Assembly (NCBI RefSeq): GCF_014288115.1
Contig: NZ_JACOOK010000002.1
Coordinates: forward strand, 496,001-560,000
Source of the DNA: Alistipes_A hominis
GTDB lineage: Bacteria > Bacteroidota > Bacteroidia > Bacteroidales > Rikenellaceae
Direction: 5' to 3'
DNA: 64,000 bases
Below are positions 44,327 to 52,559 of this stretch, in pieces. Below the pieces are notes generated by a model. The model was given only the letters and a program-made list of their open reading frames with translations. It was not told the DNA's origin and made no database searches. Every line of letters starts with the position of its first letter. The first letter of the stretch is position 1. A program made the translations under genes and the position numbers.

Positions 44327-44896
44327 ATGAAGAAAATAGCCATTTTCGCATCCGGGTCGGGTTCCAACGCGGAAAACATCGCCGGCTACTTCGCCGCCGG
44401 AAATACGGCCCGCGTCGAACTGATATTGACCAACAGACCGGATGCCAAAGTGCTCCGCCGCGCCGAGAAACTGCAGATCGAATCGGTCGTATTCGACCGG
44501 GACACCTTCTATAATAGCGACCGGATCGTCGTGCTGATGCGCCGGCGGCAGATCGATTACGTCGTATTGGCCGGATTCTTGTGGCTGGTACCCGAAAACC
44601 TGCTGACCGCTTACCCGAACCGGATCGTGAACATCCATCCGGCCCTGCTGCCGCGCCACGGCGGCAAGGGTATGTACGGAGACCGGGTGCACCGCGCGGT
44701 CGTGGAGGCCGGAGACCGGGAAACAGGAATCACGATCCACCGCGTCAACGAGCGCTACGACAGCGGCGACATCCTGGCTCAGTACCGCGTGCCGGTAACC
44801 GAAACCGATACGCCGGAGACGGTAGCGGCCAAAGTCCACGCGCTGGAATACGAGCACTTTCCGGCAGAAATAGAAAAAGAGATCGCCCGATTGTAA
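44327..44896 (+). CDS. purN: Phosphoribosylglycinamide formyltransferase
   Basis: Transfers a formyl group from 10-formyltetrahydrofolate to GAR in purine synthesis. The 189 residues show IAIFASGSGSNAENIAGYF at the N-terminus (phosphate loop), LAGFLWLVPENLL near 83-95, NIHPALLPRHGGKGMYGDRVH near 105-125 with catalytic Asn and His, and TGITIHRVNERYDSGDILAQ near 134-152 with the catalytic Asp. purD, another purine gene, lies at the far end of the window but is not linked. Confidence 0.96.
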   Translation: MKKIAIFASGSGSNAENIAGYFAAGNTARVELILTNRPDAKVLRRAEKLQIESVVFDRDTFYNSDRIVVLMRRRQIDYVVLAGFLWLVPENLLTAYPNRIVNIHPALLPRHGGKGMYGDRVHRAVVEAGDRETGITIHRVNERYDSGDILAQYRVPVTETDTPETVAAKVHALEYEHFPAEIEKEIARL

Positions 44897-44922
44897 AGGC
44901 GTCTCGTAAAACACAGTATATC

Positions 44923-45624
44923 ATGCGTCTACTGCTTATCAGTAATTCGACCAATGCCGGCGAAGGGTTTCTCGAATATCCGGTCGGACAGATCCGGGAG
45001 TTCCTGGGCCCTGTCCGGGAAGTGCTGTTCATCCCTTACGCCGCCGTTACGTTCTCTTACGACGACTACCAGAGCAAAGTACAGGCACGATTTTCGGAAC
45101 TGGGCGTCGAGGTGCGTTCCGTACACCGCGAAAGCAACCCGGCCCGCGCCGTGCGTGCGGCCGAAGCGGTCGTCGTCGGCGGCGGTAACACGTTCGCGCT
45201 GATCCGGGCCATGCAGCAACAGGGTCTCGTGCAGGCGATCCGCGAACGGGCCTTCGACGGTATGCCCTATATCGGATGGAGCGCCGGCAGCAACGTGGCC
45301 TGTCCGACAATCTGCACCACGAACGACATGCCGATCGTCGAACCGGCGTCGTTCATCGCCGCCGGACTAGTGAAATTCCAGATCAATCCGCATTATACGG
45401 ACGCCCATCCCGACGGTCATGCCGGCGAAACCCGCGAACAGCGCATTCTGGAATACATCGCTGCGAATCCGGAAACTTACGTCGCCGGACTGCGCGAAGG
45501 GTGCATGTTGCGGGTCGAAGGCGACCGGCTGTCGTTGATCGGCAACCGCCCGATGCGGATCTTCCGTTGCGGGACGCAGCCGTTCGAGGTGCATCCGGAC
45601 GAAGACCTGAGTTTTCTGATGTAA
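44923..45624 (+). CDS. pepE: Dipeptidase E
   Basis: Peptidase S51 enzyme hydrolysing dipeptides with N-terminal Asp. The 233 residues have the catalytic Ser in YIGWSAGSNVACP near 117, preceded by VVVGGGNTFALI near 84-95, and the NPHYTDAHPDGHAGETREQRI block near 150-172 with the conserved His and Glu. The ATG at 44923 lies 26 bases after purN and starts the conserved N-terminus MRLLLISNSTNAGEG; the same frame extended upstream covers purN and is not real. Confidence 0.94.
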   Translation: MRLLLISNSTNAGEGFLEYPVGQIREFLGPVREVLFIPYAAVTFSYDDYQSKVQARFSELGVEVRSVHRESNPARAVRAAEAVVVGGGNTFALIRAMQQQGLVQAIRERAFDGMPYIGWSAGSNVACPTICTTNDMPIVEPASFIAAGLVKFQINPHYTDAHPDGHAGETREQRILEYIAANPETYVAGLREGCMLRVEGDRLSLIGNRPMRIFRCGTQPFEVHPDEDLSFLM

Positions 45625-45633
45625 CTTCGCGGC

Positions 45634-45996
45634 ATGTCGTCGATACGTATCGGACAACGCGGCGAGGAGATCGCCGCCCGCTTTCTCCTTTCGGAAGGTT
45701 TCGACCTGCTGCACCGCAACTGGCGCAGCGGCCGCTACGAGCTGGACATCGTCGCCCGCAAAGAGGGCGTGTTGCACATCGTGGAAGTGAAATCCCGGAA
45801 GGCGGACGGACTGACCGCGCCCGAAGAGGCCATGACCCGGAAAAAATTCAACGCGCTGTTCCGGGCCGCACAGCAATACGTCGCCCTGTACCGGATCGAC
45901 GCGGATACGCAGTTCGACCTAATCGCCGTCGACCTGCTGCCCGATTCCACGCACCGGCTGCGCTACATTCCGAACGCGATGGTTCCGCGCTGGTAA
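45634..45996 (+). CDS. YraN (UPF0102) family endonuclease-like protein
   Basis: A 120-residue protein of the UPF0102 family, with a Holliday-junction-resolvase/restriction-endonuclease-like fold. Signature blocks: GQRGEEIAARFLLSEGFDLLHRNWR near 6-30, ELDIVARKEGVLHIVEVKSRK near 36-56 (the E-D-ExK core) and MTRKKFNALFRAAQQYVAL near 68-86. The cellular role is unproven. It begins nine bases after pepE, so cotranscription is likely. Ends 79 bases before the Crp-type regulator. Confidence 0.92.
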   Translation: MSSIRIGQRGEEIAARFLLSEGFDLLHRNWRSGRYELDIVARKEGVLHIVEVKSRKADGLTAPEEAMTRKKFNALFRAAQQYVALYRIDADTQFDLIAVDLLPDSTHRLRYIPNAMVPRW

Positions 45997-46017
45997 CCGC
46001 CGATCTGCCGAAACCGC

Positions 46018-46048
46018 TTGGCGGAATGAAGAAAAAGTAGTAACTTCA
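46018..46048 (+). promoter_or_regulatory. Possible promoter of the Crp-type regulator gene
   Basis: TTG at 46018-46020, 20 bases, then TAACTTCA at 46041-46048. One mismatch to the -7 consensus. Confidence 0.5.
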
Positions 46049-46075
46049 CGCATTATTAGAGAACCTTTTAAATCT

Positions 46076-46747
46076 GTGAAGGATATGTATGCGATATTGG
46101 CTCAGTGCCCGCTGTTCAGAGGTCTGACGGCGGAACAGATCAGGGAAACGATCGGTGAAAGGGGCGAATTCTCCCTGACCGAATACAAGGATAAAGACTG
46201 CATCGCCCACCGGGATACCGCCTATTCGGGCCTGATGATCATCCTGAAAGGACGGGTGCACGGAGAGATGGTTTCGGGCGGCAAAACGATCGTGGTAGAC
46301 CCGATCGAGGCCCCGCAGCTGATCGCCCCCGCTTTCCTGTTCGGCGGTTACAACAAACTGCCGATCGACGTGATCGCCGACGGCGACGTAACGATCATGA
46401 CGCTGCACCGGGGCTATATTTTCGAATTGATGCAGGCCAACGTGCTGATTATGTCGAACTTTATCGACATCATTTCGAACCGCGCCAACGTCTGGTCGAA
46501 AAAAATCTTTTTCCTGTCGTTCCGGTCGCTGAAAGAGAAAGTCGCCACTTACCTGCTGGAACACACTTCCGAAGAATCCGGCTCGGTACCGGTACCCGAC
46601 ATCCGCGAAATCGCCGAATATTTCGACGCCACGCGCAGCGCGCTGCAAACCGTACTCATGGAACTGGAAAAGAAACACCTGATCCGATCCGAAGCGTCGT
46701 CGATTGCCGTACTGAACCGCAAAGGGCTGCGGGATATTCTCAAATAA
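46076..46747 (+). CDS. Crp/Fnr-family transcriptional regulator
   Basis: A 223-residue regulator with an N-terminal cyclic-nucleotide-binding-like beta roll (about 10-125; YSGLMIILKGRVHGEM near 50), a dimerisation helix (VLIMSNFIDIISNRANVWSKKI near 128-150) and a C-terminal winged helix (IREIAEYFDATRSALQTVLMELEKKHLI near 177-204). No 4Fe-4S Cys cluster is present (only one Cys near residue 11), so it is not an Fnr oxygen sensor. The effector is unknown. The start is GTG at 46076, with an ATG alternative at 46085. waaA follows six bases later, so the two are an operon. Confidence 0.88.
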   Translation: MKDMYAILAQCPLFRGLTAEQIRETIGERGEFSLTEYKDKDCIAHRDTAYSGLMIILKGRVHGEMVSGGKTIVVDPIEAPQLIAPAFLFGGYNKLPIDVIADGDVTIMTLHRGYIFELMQANVLIMSNFIDIISNRANVWSKKIFFLSFRSLKEKVATYLLEHTSEESGSVPVPDIREIAEYFDATRSALQTVLMELEKKHLIRSEASSIAVLNRKGLRDILK

Positions 46748-46753
46748 CGACCG

Positions 46754-47983
46754 ATGCGGCTGCTCTACAACTCTGGCATCTATTTGACAAACGCCGCGAT
46801 ACGGCTTGCCGCCCTGTTCAACCCCAAAGCGCGACTCTGGGTGCGGGGACGGAAGGGCATTTTCGACAAACTGGCCCGGACGGTGGACTCCGGGGCCGAC
46901 ATCGCATGGTTCCATGCCGCTTCGCTCGGCGAATTCGAACAGGGACGGCCGGTGATCGAAGCGTTCCGCAAAGCATGTCCGGGTTACAAGATACTGGTCA
47001 CCTTCTTTTCTCCGTCCGGCTACGAGATCCGCAAAAACTACCCCGGAGCCGACTACATCTTTTACCTGCCGCCCGACACCCCGCGCAACGTGCGCCGTTT
47101 CATGGCGATCGTGCGGCCTAAAATCGCCGTTTTCGTCAAATACGAATTCTGGGTCAACTACCTGCTGGCGATGAAACGGGCGGGCACGAAACTCTACTTG
47201 ATCTCGTCGATATTCCGCGACGGACAGATTTTCTTCCGTCCTTACGGCGGACTTTTCCGCAGCGCGCTGAGAGCTTTCCGGCATATCTTCGTCCAAAACG
47301 ACTCTTCGCGAAATTTGCTGAAAAGCATCGGCATCGAGCAGGTCAGTGTGGCGGGCGACACCCGCTTCGACCGGGTATACGAAATCGCGCAGCAAGCGAA
47401 ACGGCTACCCGAAATCGAACGGTTCGCGGCAGACGCTCCGGTATTTATCGCCGGCAGCACATGGCCGCCCGACGAAGAATTGTTAGTGGGATTGATCGAA
47501 CGGTATCCGGACGTGAAATTCATCGTCGCGCCGCACGAAATCGATCCCGCACGGATCGAAAAGTTCTGCGAGCGTATTTCCCGCCCGGCGCTGCGCTACA
47601 CGCAGTTGACTCCGCAAAGCGATCTCGCCGCAGCGGGCGTCTTGTTCGTCGATACGATCGGGATCCTGTCGTCCGTCTACCGCTACGGCCGCTGGGGATA
47701 CATCGGCGGAGGTTTCGGCGCCGGGATACACAATACGCTGGAAGCGGCCACCTTTGGACTGCCGCTGGCTTTCGGACCCCGTTACGGGAAATTCAGGGAG
47801 GCACGCGATCTGGTGACGCTGCGCGGTGCGGCGAGTATCGCCTCGGCGGAAGAACTGGAACGATGGTTCGCAGGCCTGCACGACGATCCGGACGCCACGG
47901 GACGCAGCGGAACGATTTGCAAGGAGTATGTATTGCAGCACAAAGGAGCTACCGCCCGGATCATGGACGAAATTTGCAGATAA
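46754..47983 (+). CDS. waaA: 3-deoxy-D-manno-octulosonic acid (Kdo) transferase
   Basis: Adds Kdo to lipid IVA in LPS inner-core assembly at the inner membrane. The 409 residues belong to GT30: an N-terminal anchor helix, WFHAASLGEFEQGRPVIE near 51-68 (with the catalytic Glu), VTFFSPSGYEIRKN near 82-95, VFVKYEFWVNYL near 122-133, and GGGFGAGIHNTLEAATFGLP near 316-335 in the CMP-Kdo-binding C-terminal half. It is cotranscribed with the Crp-type regulator just upstream. Confidence 0.95.
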   Translation: MRLLYNSGIYLTNAAIRLAALFNPKARLWVRGRKGIFDKLARTVDSGADIAWFHAASLGEFEQGRPVIEAFRKACPGYKILVTFFSPSGYEIRKNYPGADYIFYLPPDTPRNVRRFMAIVRPKIAVFVKYEFWVNYLLAMKRAGTKLYLISSIFRDGQIFFRPYGGLFRSALRAFRHIFVQNDSSRNLLKSIGIEQVSVAGDTRFDRVYEIAQQAKRLPEIERFAADAPVFIAGSTWPPDEELLVGLIERYPDVKFIVAPHEIDPARIEKFCERISRPALRYTQLTPQSDLAAAGVLFVDTIGILSSVYRYGRWGYIGGGFGAGIHNTLEAATFGLPLAFGPRYGKFREARDLVTLRGAASIASAEELERWFAGLHDDPDATGRSGTICKEYVLQHKGATARIMDEICR

Positions 47984-48004
47984 AAATTTCTTGCACTATA
48001 TTTG
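47973..48004 (+). promoter_or_regulatory. Promoter of tRNA-Gln(TTG)
   Basis: TTTG at 47973-47976, exactly 20 bases, TATATTTG at 47997-48004. The TTTG lies inside the end of waaA. The tRNA starts 29 bases after the -7 element. Confidence 0.8.
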
Positions 48005-48032
48005 TCGCTCAAATCCGGTTCTGAAATAAGTT

Positions 48033-48103
48033 TGACCCATGGTGTAATGGTAACACAGCAGATTTTGGTTCTGTCGTTCCAGGTTCGAATCCTGGTGGGT
48101 CAA
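48033..48103 (+). tRNA. tRNA-Gln(TTG)
   Basis: Acceptor TGACCCA/TGGGTCA, anticodon stem GCAGA/TCTGT around loop TTTTGGT (anticodon TTG), T arm CAGG-TTCGAAT-CCTG. It is a close relative of tRNA-Gln(CTG) at 40.2 kb, with an identical acceptor stem. Confidence 0.94.
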
Positions 48104-48117
48104 CAAGACTATGTCGT

Positions 48118-48156
48118 AAACGCTTAACTTTTAACGAGTTGAGCGTTTGTTTTTTT
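48118..48156 (+). terminator. Terminator of tRNA-Gln(TTG)
   Basis: AAACGCTTAACT (48118-48129) pairs with AGTTGAGCGTTT (48137-48148), 7-base loop, then a T-run. Confidence 0.88.
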
Positions 48157-48273
48157 AACGGGTACAACATAGGTAAAACATTGCTTTTTTGCGTCTTTTT
48201 AAAGATATTTATATGTATATCAACCGAATATGTTTATAAATATATAGAATTAGTTTCATAACTTCTGCCTACT

Positions 48274-48379
48274 ATTTTATGCAAACCATGTGTCCCGTCG
48301 TACTCCGGTACCGACCGGCCGCAAGGTCAACTTCGGGCGTCCGCCCCGCGACAGGTTATCCCGTTTCTGTTTTTATTTG
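48274..48379 (+). repeat. Duplicated ~106-bp element, copy A
   Basis: Near-identical to copy B at 48578-48684 (roughly one difference in ten, one single-base indel). Both copies contain TACTCCGGTACCGACC, CGCAAGG, CCGCCCC and ACAGGTTATCCCGTTT. A weak hairpin precedes it (GTTT-ATAA with TTAT-AAAC). Its end overlaps the 33-base sequence also found at 14.1 kb. Confidence 0.8.
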
Positions 48380-48410
48380 CCGTTTCGTATACTCGGGAAT
48401 TAAAATTTTG

Positions 48411-48418
48411 TATCTTTG
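48411..48418 (+). promoter_or_regulatory. -7 promoter element before a small ORF
   Basis: TATCTTTG, 32 bases before the ATG at 48451. No well-spaced TTTG is seen. Confidence 0.4.
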
Positions 48419-48450
48419 CTCTTGCGAATCATATATTTATTAATTGTTAC

Positions 48451-48688
48451 TATGGTGCTCGATAAAGCAATCAATTTAAAAAGGTATGCGCAGAGCTGTT
48501 GGGGTTTAGCGACCCGCGAATGGCACTTTATTGAGCCTGTAACAAGGGGATATATGGTTCGCAACTGCGCATTTTTTATTTTATGCGAACCATGTATCCC
48601 GTCCGTACTCCGGTACCGACCAGCCGCAAGGCCAACTCCGGGCATCCGCCCCGTGACAGGTTATCCCGTTTCCGTTTTTATCTGTTGA
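48451..48688 (+). CDS. Small ORF of unknown function, possibly spurious
   Basis: A 78-codon open frame starting MVLDKAINLKRYAQ, with a promoter-like element upstream. The second half runs through repeat copy B (VLRYRPAARPTPGIRPVTGYPVSVFIC). The same frame is also open through copy A (VLRYRPAARSTSGVRPATGYPVSVFIC), although a one-base indel upstream of it changes the preceding frame. This could mean a decayed duplicated gene end or chance. No family recognised. Confidence 0.3.
48578..48684 (+). repeat. Duplicated ~106-bp element, copy B
   Basis: Second copy of the element at 48274-48379. Here the start overlaps a stronger hairpin: ATGGTTCGCA (48554-48563) pairs perfectly with TGCGAACCAT (48584-48593). 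Copies A and B are separated by about 200 bases and in the same orientation. Confidence 0.8.
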
Positions 48689-48788
48689 TCTGACAAATGC
48701 CTGTCGGTCAAAACTTTATTCGCTTTGCCGCAGTCCGTGCGCGGCAAAGCCGGAACCTTTATTCCCTAAACTTTTAAAATTGATAAAA

Positions 48789-49681
48789 ATGGAAACGATA
48801 CCGAATTTTTTACAGAAACAGGATTTTTTGCAGGAAAATTTATTCCGGGATGCGGACGAACAATCCGCCGAACAAGCGGTCGGACAACCTGCGGTCGCTG
48901 CGAGTTACGATTCCGGCGAGCTCGGCCGGATCGTCCGGGCGATCCCGAACGGGTCGTTCTGTTCGGCTCGCTGGCCGGTGCGATGCCGTTCAGCGAAATG
49001 GCGGCTTACGACCTGCTGGTCGTTACCCCGATGCATCCCACGATGGAATGGCTCGACCTGCACGGTTACCTCAAATTTAAATATCCTACCAGGAGTCGGG
49101 CGATCTCTTTTATCAACCTGCACCTGTATTCGGCAGCCGAGGCCGCCGGCAAAATGAAATGGTTTTACCGCATGGCGTTGTCCGAAGGGAAGGTGCTGTA
49201 CAGCCGGGAAACGGTCGTCCGGAATCCCTGCAATTACGAGAAATTTTATTTCGCGGCGCTCGACCGTTACGAGTTGTTTTCGGGGCAGGCCGGGGGATTC
49301 CTTACGGCCGCCGGGCGGAGCCTTGTAGCCGGGGATTTCCGGCAGACGGCGTTCCTGACCGCCTGCGCGGCCGAAATGCTGCTGCATGCGCTCTACGGCG
49401 TTTATTACGCCGCAGATACCGACCTGCACACGCTGACGACGCTGCTGCTGCGTATGCGGACGATCTCGCCCGAGTTGTACCTGCTGCTCGATCCCGAACA
49501 GACCTCCAACAGCCGGATGCTGAGCCGGCTGGACGTATACCGCAGGGATGCGCTTTTCCTGTTCCGGTGCGACCCGTGCCGGGCCGAGATCGGCGGATAC
49601 GTCGAACGGACGCAGAAAATGAAGGAACTGATCGAACGGCTGTGTAAAGCGCGTCTCGCGCTTTACAATGAACGCCGCTGA
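48789..49681 (+). pseudogene. Frameshifted nucleotidyltransferase-HEPN protein
   Basis: Two frames together make one recognisable protein. From ATG 48789 the first frame reads METIPNFLQKQD to ELGRIVRAI near 48943. The other frame then continues DPERVVLFGSLAGAM, AYDLLVVTP, and a C-terminal HEPN domain (FLTAAGRSLVAGDFRQTAFLTACAAEMLLHALYGV). Intact Bacteroidales relatives have an N-terminal MNT nucleotidyltransferase and a C-terminal HEPN in one chain. Losing four bases (one GATC from a GATCGATC) at about 48941 would explain the shift. The first Asp of the usual DxD is Ala here (AAYD), so the NTase part may be inactive anyway. Sequencing error cannot be excluded. Confidence 0.7.
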
Positions 49682-49700
49682 CCGTGAAGTTTGAATAGAA

Positions 49701-49742
49701 GCGGGGCCTCTGGGAAATCTTCACGATTCCCGGAGGCCCCGC
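49701..49742. terminator. Hairpin between convergent HEPN pseudogene and acyl-CoA dehydrogenase
   Basis: GCGGGGCCTC (49701-49710) pairs with GAGGCCCCGC (49733-49742), extended by GGGA/TCCC. No long T-run on either side. Confidence 0.6.
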
Positions 49743-49763
49743 CCGTTAAACGGGATATGGAAA

Positions 49764-51479
49764 TCAGAGCTCCTCTTCCTTGACGGCGGAGATCAGATCC
49801 AGATCGGCCAGCGTCGAACTTTCGATGTAGCGTGCCGCCGCGCTGTTCTGAGCCTCTGCGTATTTCACGTAGAGTTCCGCGGAGTTGCGGTAGTCTTCCA
49901 CTTCGCCGGCCTGGCGCATCAGCAGGTAGCTGATGATGATGTGCGCGGCCATCTCCACCATGCGGCGGGCATGGAAGTCGATAAACTCGTTGTTCTCGGC
50001 CGAAACGACCTTCTGGACGCTCTGTTCGTACTCTTCGCGCAGGGCGACCAGCTTTTCGTGCAGGTGTTTCTGTTCGTAGGTCTGGGCCTCGTATTCCTTG
50101 ATCTGGGCGAGGTAGGTGCCCGTGGTGACGTGGCGGATCGCCGCAACGACCTGCAACTGCGAAGTGCCCTCGTAAATGTTCGTGATACGCGCGTCGCGGT
50201 AAATGCGCTCGATCGGGTAGTCTTTCATGTAGCCCGAGCCGCCGAAAATCTGGATCGCATCGTAGGCTAGCGAGTTGCAGTATTCGCTGCTCATCAGCTT
50301 CAGCATCGGCGTGAAGGCGTCCGCAAGCCGGGTGTAGGCTTTCATCTCGGCGCGTTCTTCCGGCGTGAGCTTGCGGTCGTGGCTGATGTGGGTGAGGTCT
50401 TTGTAGATCTCTACGAAACGGGTCGTCTCGTACAGCATCGCGCGCGATCCCTGCAGTTTGGCCTTCATGTTCGCCAGCAGTTCGCGGATTGCCGGAAATT
50501 CGATGATCGCCTTGCCGAACTGCTGGCGTTCGCGGGCGTATTTCAACGCTTCGCGGTAAGCGGCTTCCGACAGGCCGGTCGATTGCGCGCCGATGCCCAG
50601 ACGGGCTGCGTTCATCAGCGACATCACGTATTTGATCAGCCCCATCTTCCGGTCGCCGACCAGTTCGGCCGGGGCGTTCGTGAAGACCAGCTCGCAGGTC
50701 GGCGAACCTTTGATACCGAGTTTATTCTCGATGCGGCGCACCTTTACGGCCATGTGGTTGCGGTCGTAAACGAACATCGACAGTCCGCGCGCGTCGGCCG
50801 TTCCCTCTTCCGAACGGGCCAGCACCAGCGAGATGTGTCCGTCGCCGTTGGTGATGAACCGTTTCACGCCGTTCAGCAACCAAGTCCCTTTCGCTTCGTC
50901 CCAGTGGGCCTTCAGCATTACGGCCTGCAGGTCGCTGCCGGCGTCGGGCTCGGTCAGGTCCATCGCGCAGGTTTCGCCCCGCGATACGCGCGGCAGGTAT
51001 TTCGCTTTGATCTCTTCCGAAGCAAACTCGTTCAGCGTTTCGGCGCAGTCCTGCAAACCCCAGATGTTTTCGAATCCGGCGTCGGCGCGGGCTACCATTT
51101 CGTTCGCCATCACGAAGTAGATCAGCGGAAAGTTCAGTCCTTCGTACTTGCGCGGCAGCGTCAGGCCGAACAGACCGGCTTTGTTCAGCGCCTCGATGTT
51201 TCGGGCCGTTCCCGGGGCATAGACCACATGGTCGTCCACCACCTTCGGGCCTTCGTGGTCGACGCCTTCGGCATTCGGGGCGATCACGTCGCCGCAGACC
51301 TCGCCGATGATCTCCATCACGCGGCGGTAGCTGTCCTGCGCGTCCTCGAAATCGGTCGGCGCATAATCGTATAAATCTTTGTCGGCATAGCCTTTCTCCT
51401 TGAGTTCCACGATCCGCTTCATCAACGGATGGTTCATGTGGTACTGGAGGTCTTTATTGTCTAAAAAGAAATTAGCCAT
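49764..51479 (-). CDS. Acyl-CoA dehydrogenase
   Basis: FAD enzyme that oxidises acyl-CoA to trans-2-enoyl-CoA and passes electrons to ETF. The 571 residues are longer than classical 380-residue ACADs and match the long form with a C-terminal helical extension. Landmarks: AMDLTEPDAGSDLQAVMLKA near 150-170 (FAD loop), RFITNGDGHISLVLAR near 187, GIKGSPTCELVFTNAP near 240, and IQIFGGSGYMKDYPIERIYRDARITNIYEGTSQLQ near 415-450. It is the last gene of the etfB-etfA operon, so it probably uses that ETF. Chain-length preference cannot be told; a short-chain (butyryl-CoA-type) role is possible. Confidence 0.93.
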   Translation of the reverse strand: MANFFLDNKDLQYHMNHPLMKRIVELKEKGYADKDLYDYAPTDFEDAQDSYRRVMEIIGEVCGDVIAPNAEGVDHEGPKVVDDHVVYAPGTARNIEALNKAGLFGLTLPRKYEGLNFPLIYFVMANEMVARADAGFENIWGLQDCAETLNEFASEEIKAKYLPRVSRGETCAMDLTEPDAGSDLQAVMLKAHWDEAKGTWLLNGVKRFITNGDGHISLVLARSEEGTADARGLSMFVYDRNHMAVKVRRIENKLGIKGSPTCELVFTNAPAELVGDRKMGLIKYVMSLMNAARLGIGAQSTGLSEAAYREALKYARERQQFGKAIIEFPAIRELLANMKAKLQGSRAMLYETTRFVEIYKDLTHISHDRKLTPEERAEMKAYTRLADAFTPMLKLMSSEYCNSLAYDAIQIFGGSGYMKDYPIERIYRDARITNIYEGTSQLQVVAAIRHVTTGTYLAQIKEYEAQTYEQKHLHEKLVALREEYEQSVQKVVSAENNEFIDFHARRMVEMAAHIIISYLLMRQAGEVEDYRNSAELYVKYAEAQNSAAARYIESSTLADLDLISAVKEEEL

Positions 51480-51508
51480 CGTTTATTGTGAATTAGGCAC
51501 GTCGTGCG

Positions 51509-52528
51509 TTATTTCGAGTTCTGTTTGTAGTATTTGATCATTTTCGGGATCACTTCCGTCACGTCGCCCGTGATCGCGTAATCCGCGATTTTGTTGATCG
51601 GCGCGTCCGGATCGGTATTGATCGAGATGATCATCGACGATTGATCCATACCGGCCGTATGCTGGATCTGGCCCGAGATACCGCAGGCGATGTACAGTTT
51701 CGGACGCACCGTAACGCCGGTTTGTCCGACCTGCCGGCCGTGTTCGGCCATTCCCGCGTCGACCGCCGCGCGCGAAGCGCCTACCTCGGCGCCCAGCACG
51801 TCGGCCAGTTCGAACAGCAAGTCGAAATTCTCTTTCGATCCCATGCCGTAACCGCCGGCTACGATCACCGGAGCGCCCTTGATATTGATCTTGCGCTCTT
51901 CGATCTGCCGGTCGATGATCCGTACGACGAAATCCGCGTCGTTCACGTATTTCTTCGGATCGACTTTTTTAACGATGCCTTTACCCGGCGTTTTGGCCTT
52001 TTCTTTCTTCATCACGCCTTCGCGGACGGTGGCCATCTGCGGACGATGATCCGGATTGATGATCGTCGCGATGATGTTGCCGCCGAATGCAGGACGGATC
52101 TGGTAAAGCAGGTCTTTATACTCTTTGCCGCTTTTCACGTCGGTGTGCGAGCCGATTTCGAGGCTCGTGCAGTCGGCCGTCAGGCCGCTGTGCAGCGTCG
52201 ACGATACGCGCGGGCCGAGGTCGCGTCCGACCGGCGTGGCGCCGAACAGCGCGATCTGCGGTTGCTCTTCCTTGAAAATCCCGCAGACGACCGCCGCATG
52301 CGGCAGCGTGCGGTACGGGGCGAGGCATTCGCAGTCGGCAACGTGCACCCTGTCGGCGCCGTATTCGGCCAGTTCTTTTTCAATTCCGGCGAGGTTGTGT
52401 CCCAGCGCCAGCGCTTCGAGTTCGCACCCGAGCGTGTCGGCCAGCACGCGGCCTTTGGTCAGTAGTTCCAGCGACACGTCGGCCACCTTGCCGTCCTCGA
52501 TTTCGCAATATACAAATATGTTGTTCAT
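51509..52528 (-). CDS. etfA: Electron transfer flavoprotein subunit alpha
   Basis: Alpha subunit of the FAD-binding ETF heterodimer. The 339 residues have an N-terminal alpha/beta domain and the conserved C-terminal FAD site: VVAGGYGMGSKENFDLLFELA near 222-242, VGASRAAVDAGM, QVGQTGVTVRPKLYIACGISGQIQHTAGM near 265-293 and SIMIISINTDPDAPINKIADYAITGD. The start is the ATG at 52528 (MNNIFVYCE). It lies 31 bases after etfB and 29 bases before the acyl-CoA dehydrogenase. Confidence 0.96.
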   Translation of the reverse strand: MNNIFVYCEIEDGKVADVSLELLTKGRVLADTLGCELEALALGHNLAGIEKELAEYGADRVHVADCECLAPYRTLPHAAVVCGIFKEEQPQIALFGATPVGRDLGPRVSSTLHSGLTADCTSLEIGSHTDVKSGKEYKDLLYQIRPAFGGNIIATIINPDHRPQMATVREGVMKKEKAKTPGKGIVKKVDPKKYVNDADFVVRIIDRQIEERKINIKGAPVIVAGGYGMGSKENFDLLFELADVLGAEVGASRAAVDAGMAEHGRQVGQTGVTVRPKLYIACGISGQIQHTAGMDQSSMIISINTDPDAPINKIADYAITGDVTEVIPKMIKYYKQNSK

Positions 52529-52559
52529 CAATATGCGTTTTATCAGTTTACGATTCGGG

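Noticed and set aside
45622..45629. TAACTTCG just before yraN as a promoter
   Set aside because: It includes the pepE stop codon, lacks a TTTG at the right distance, and the nine-base gap argues for read-through from pepE.
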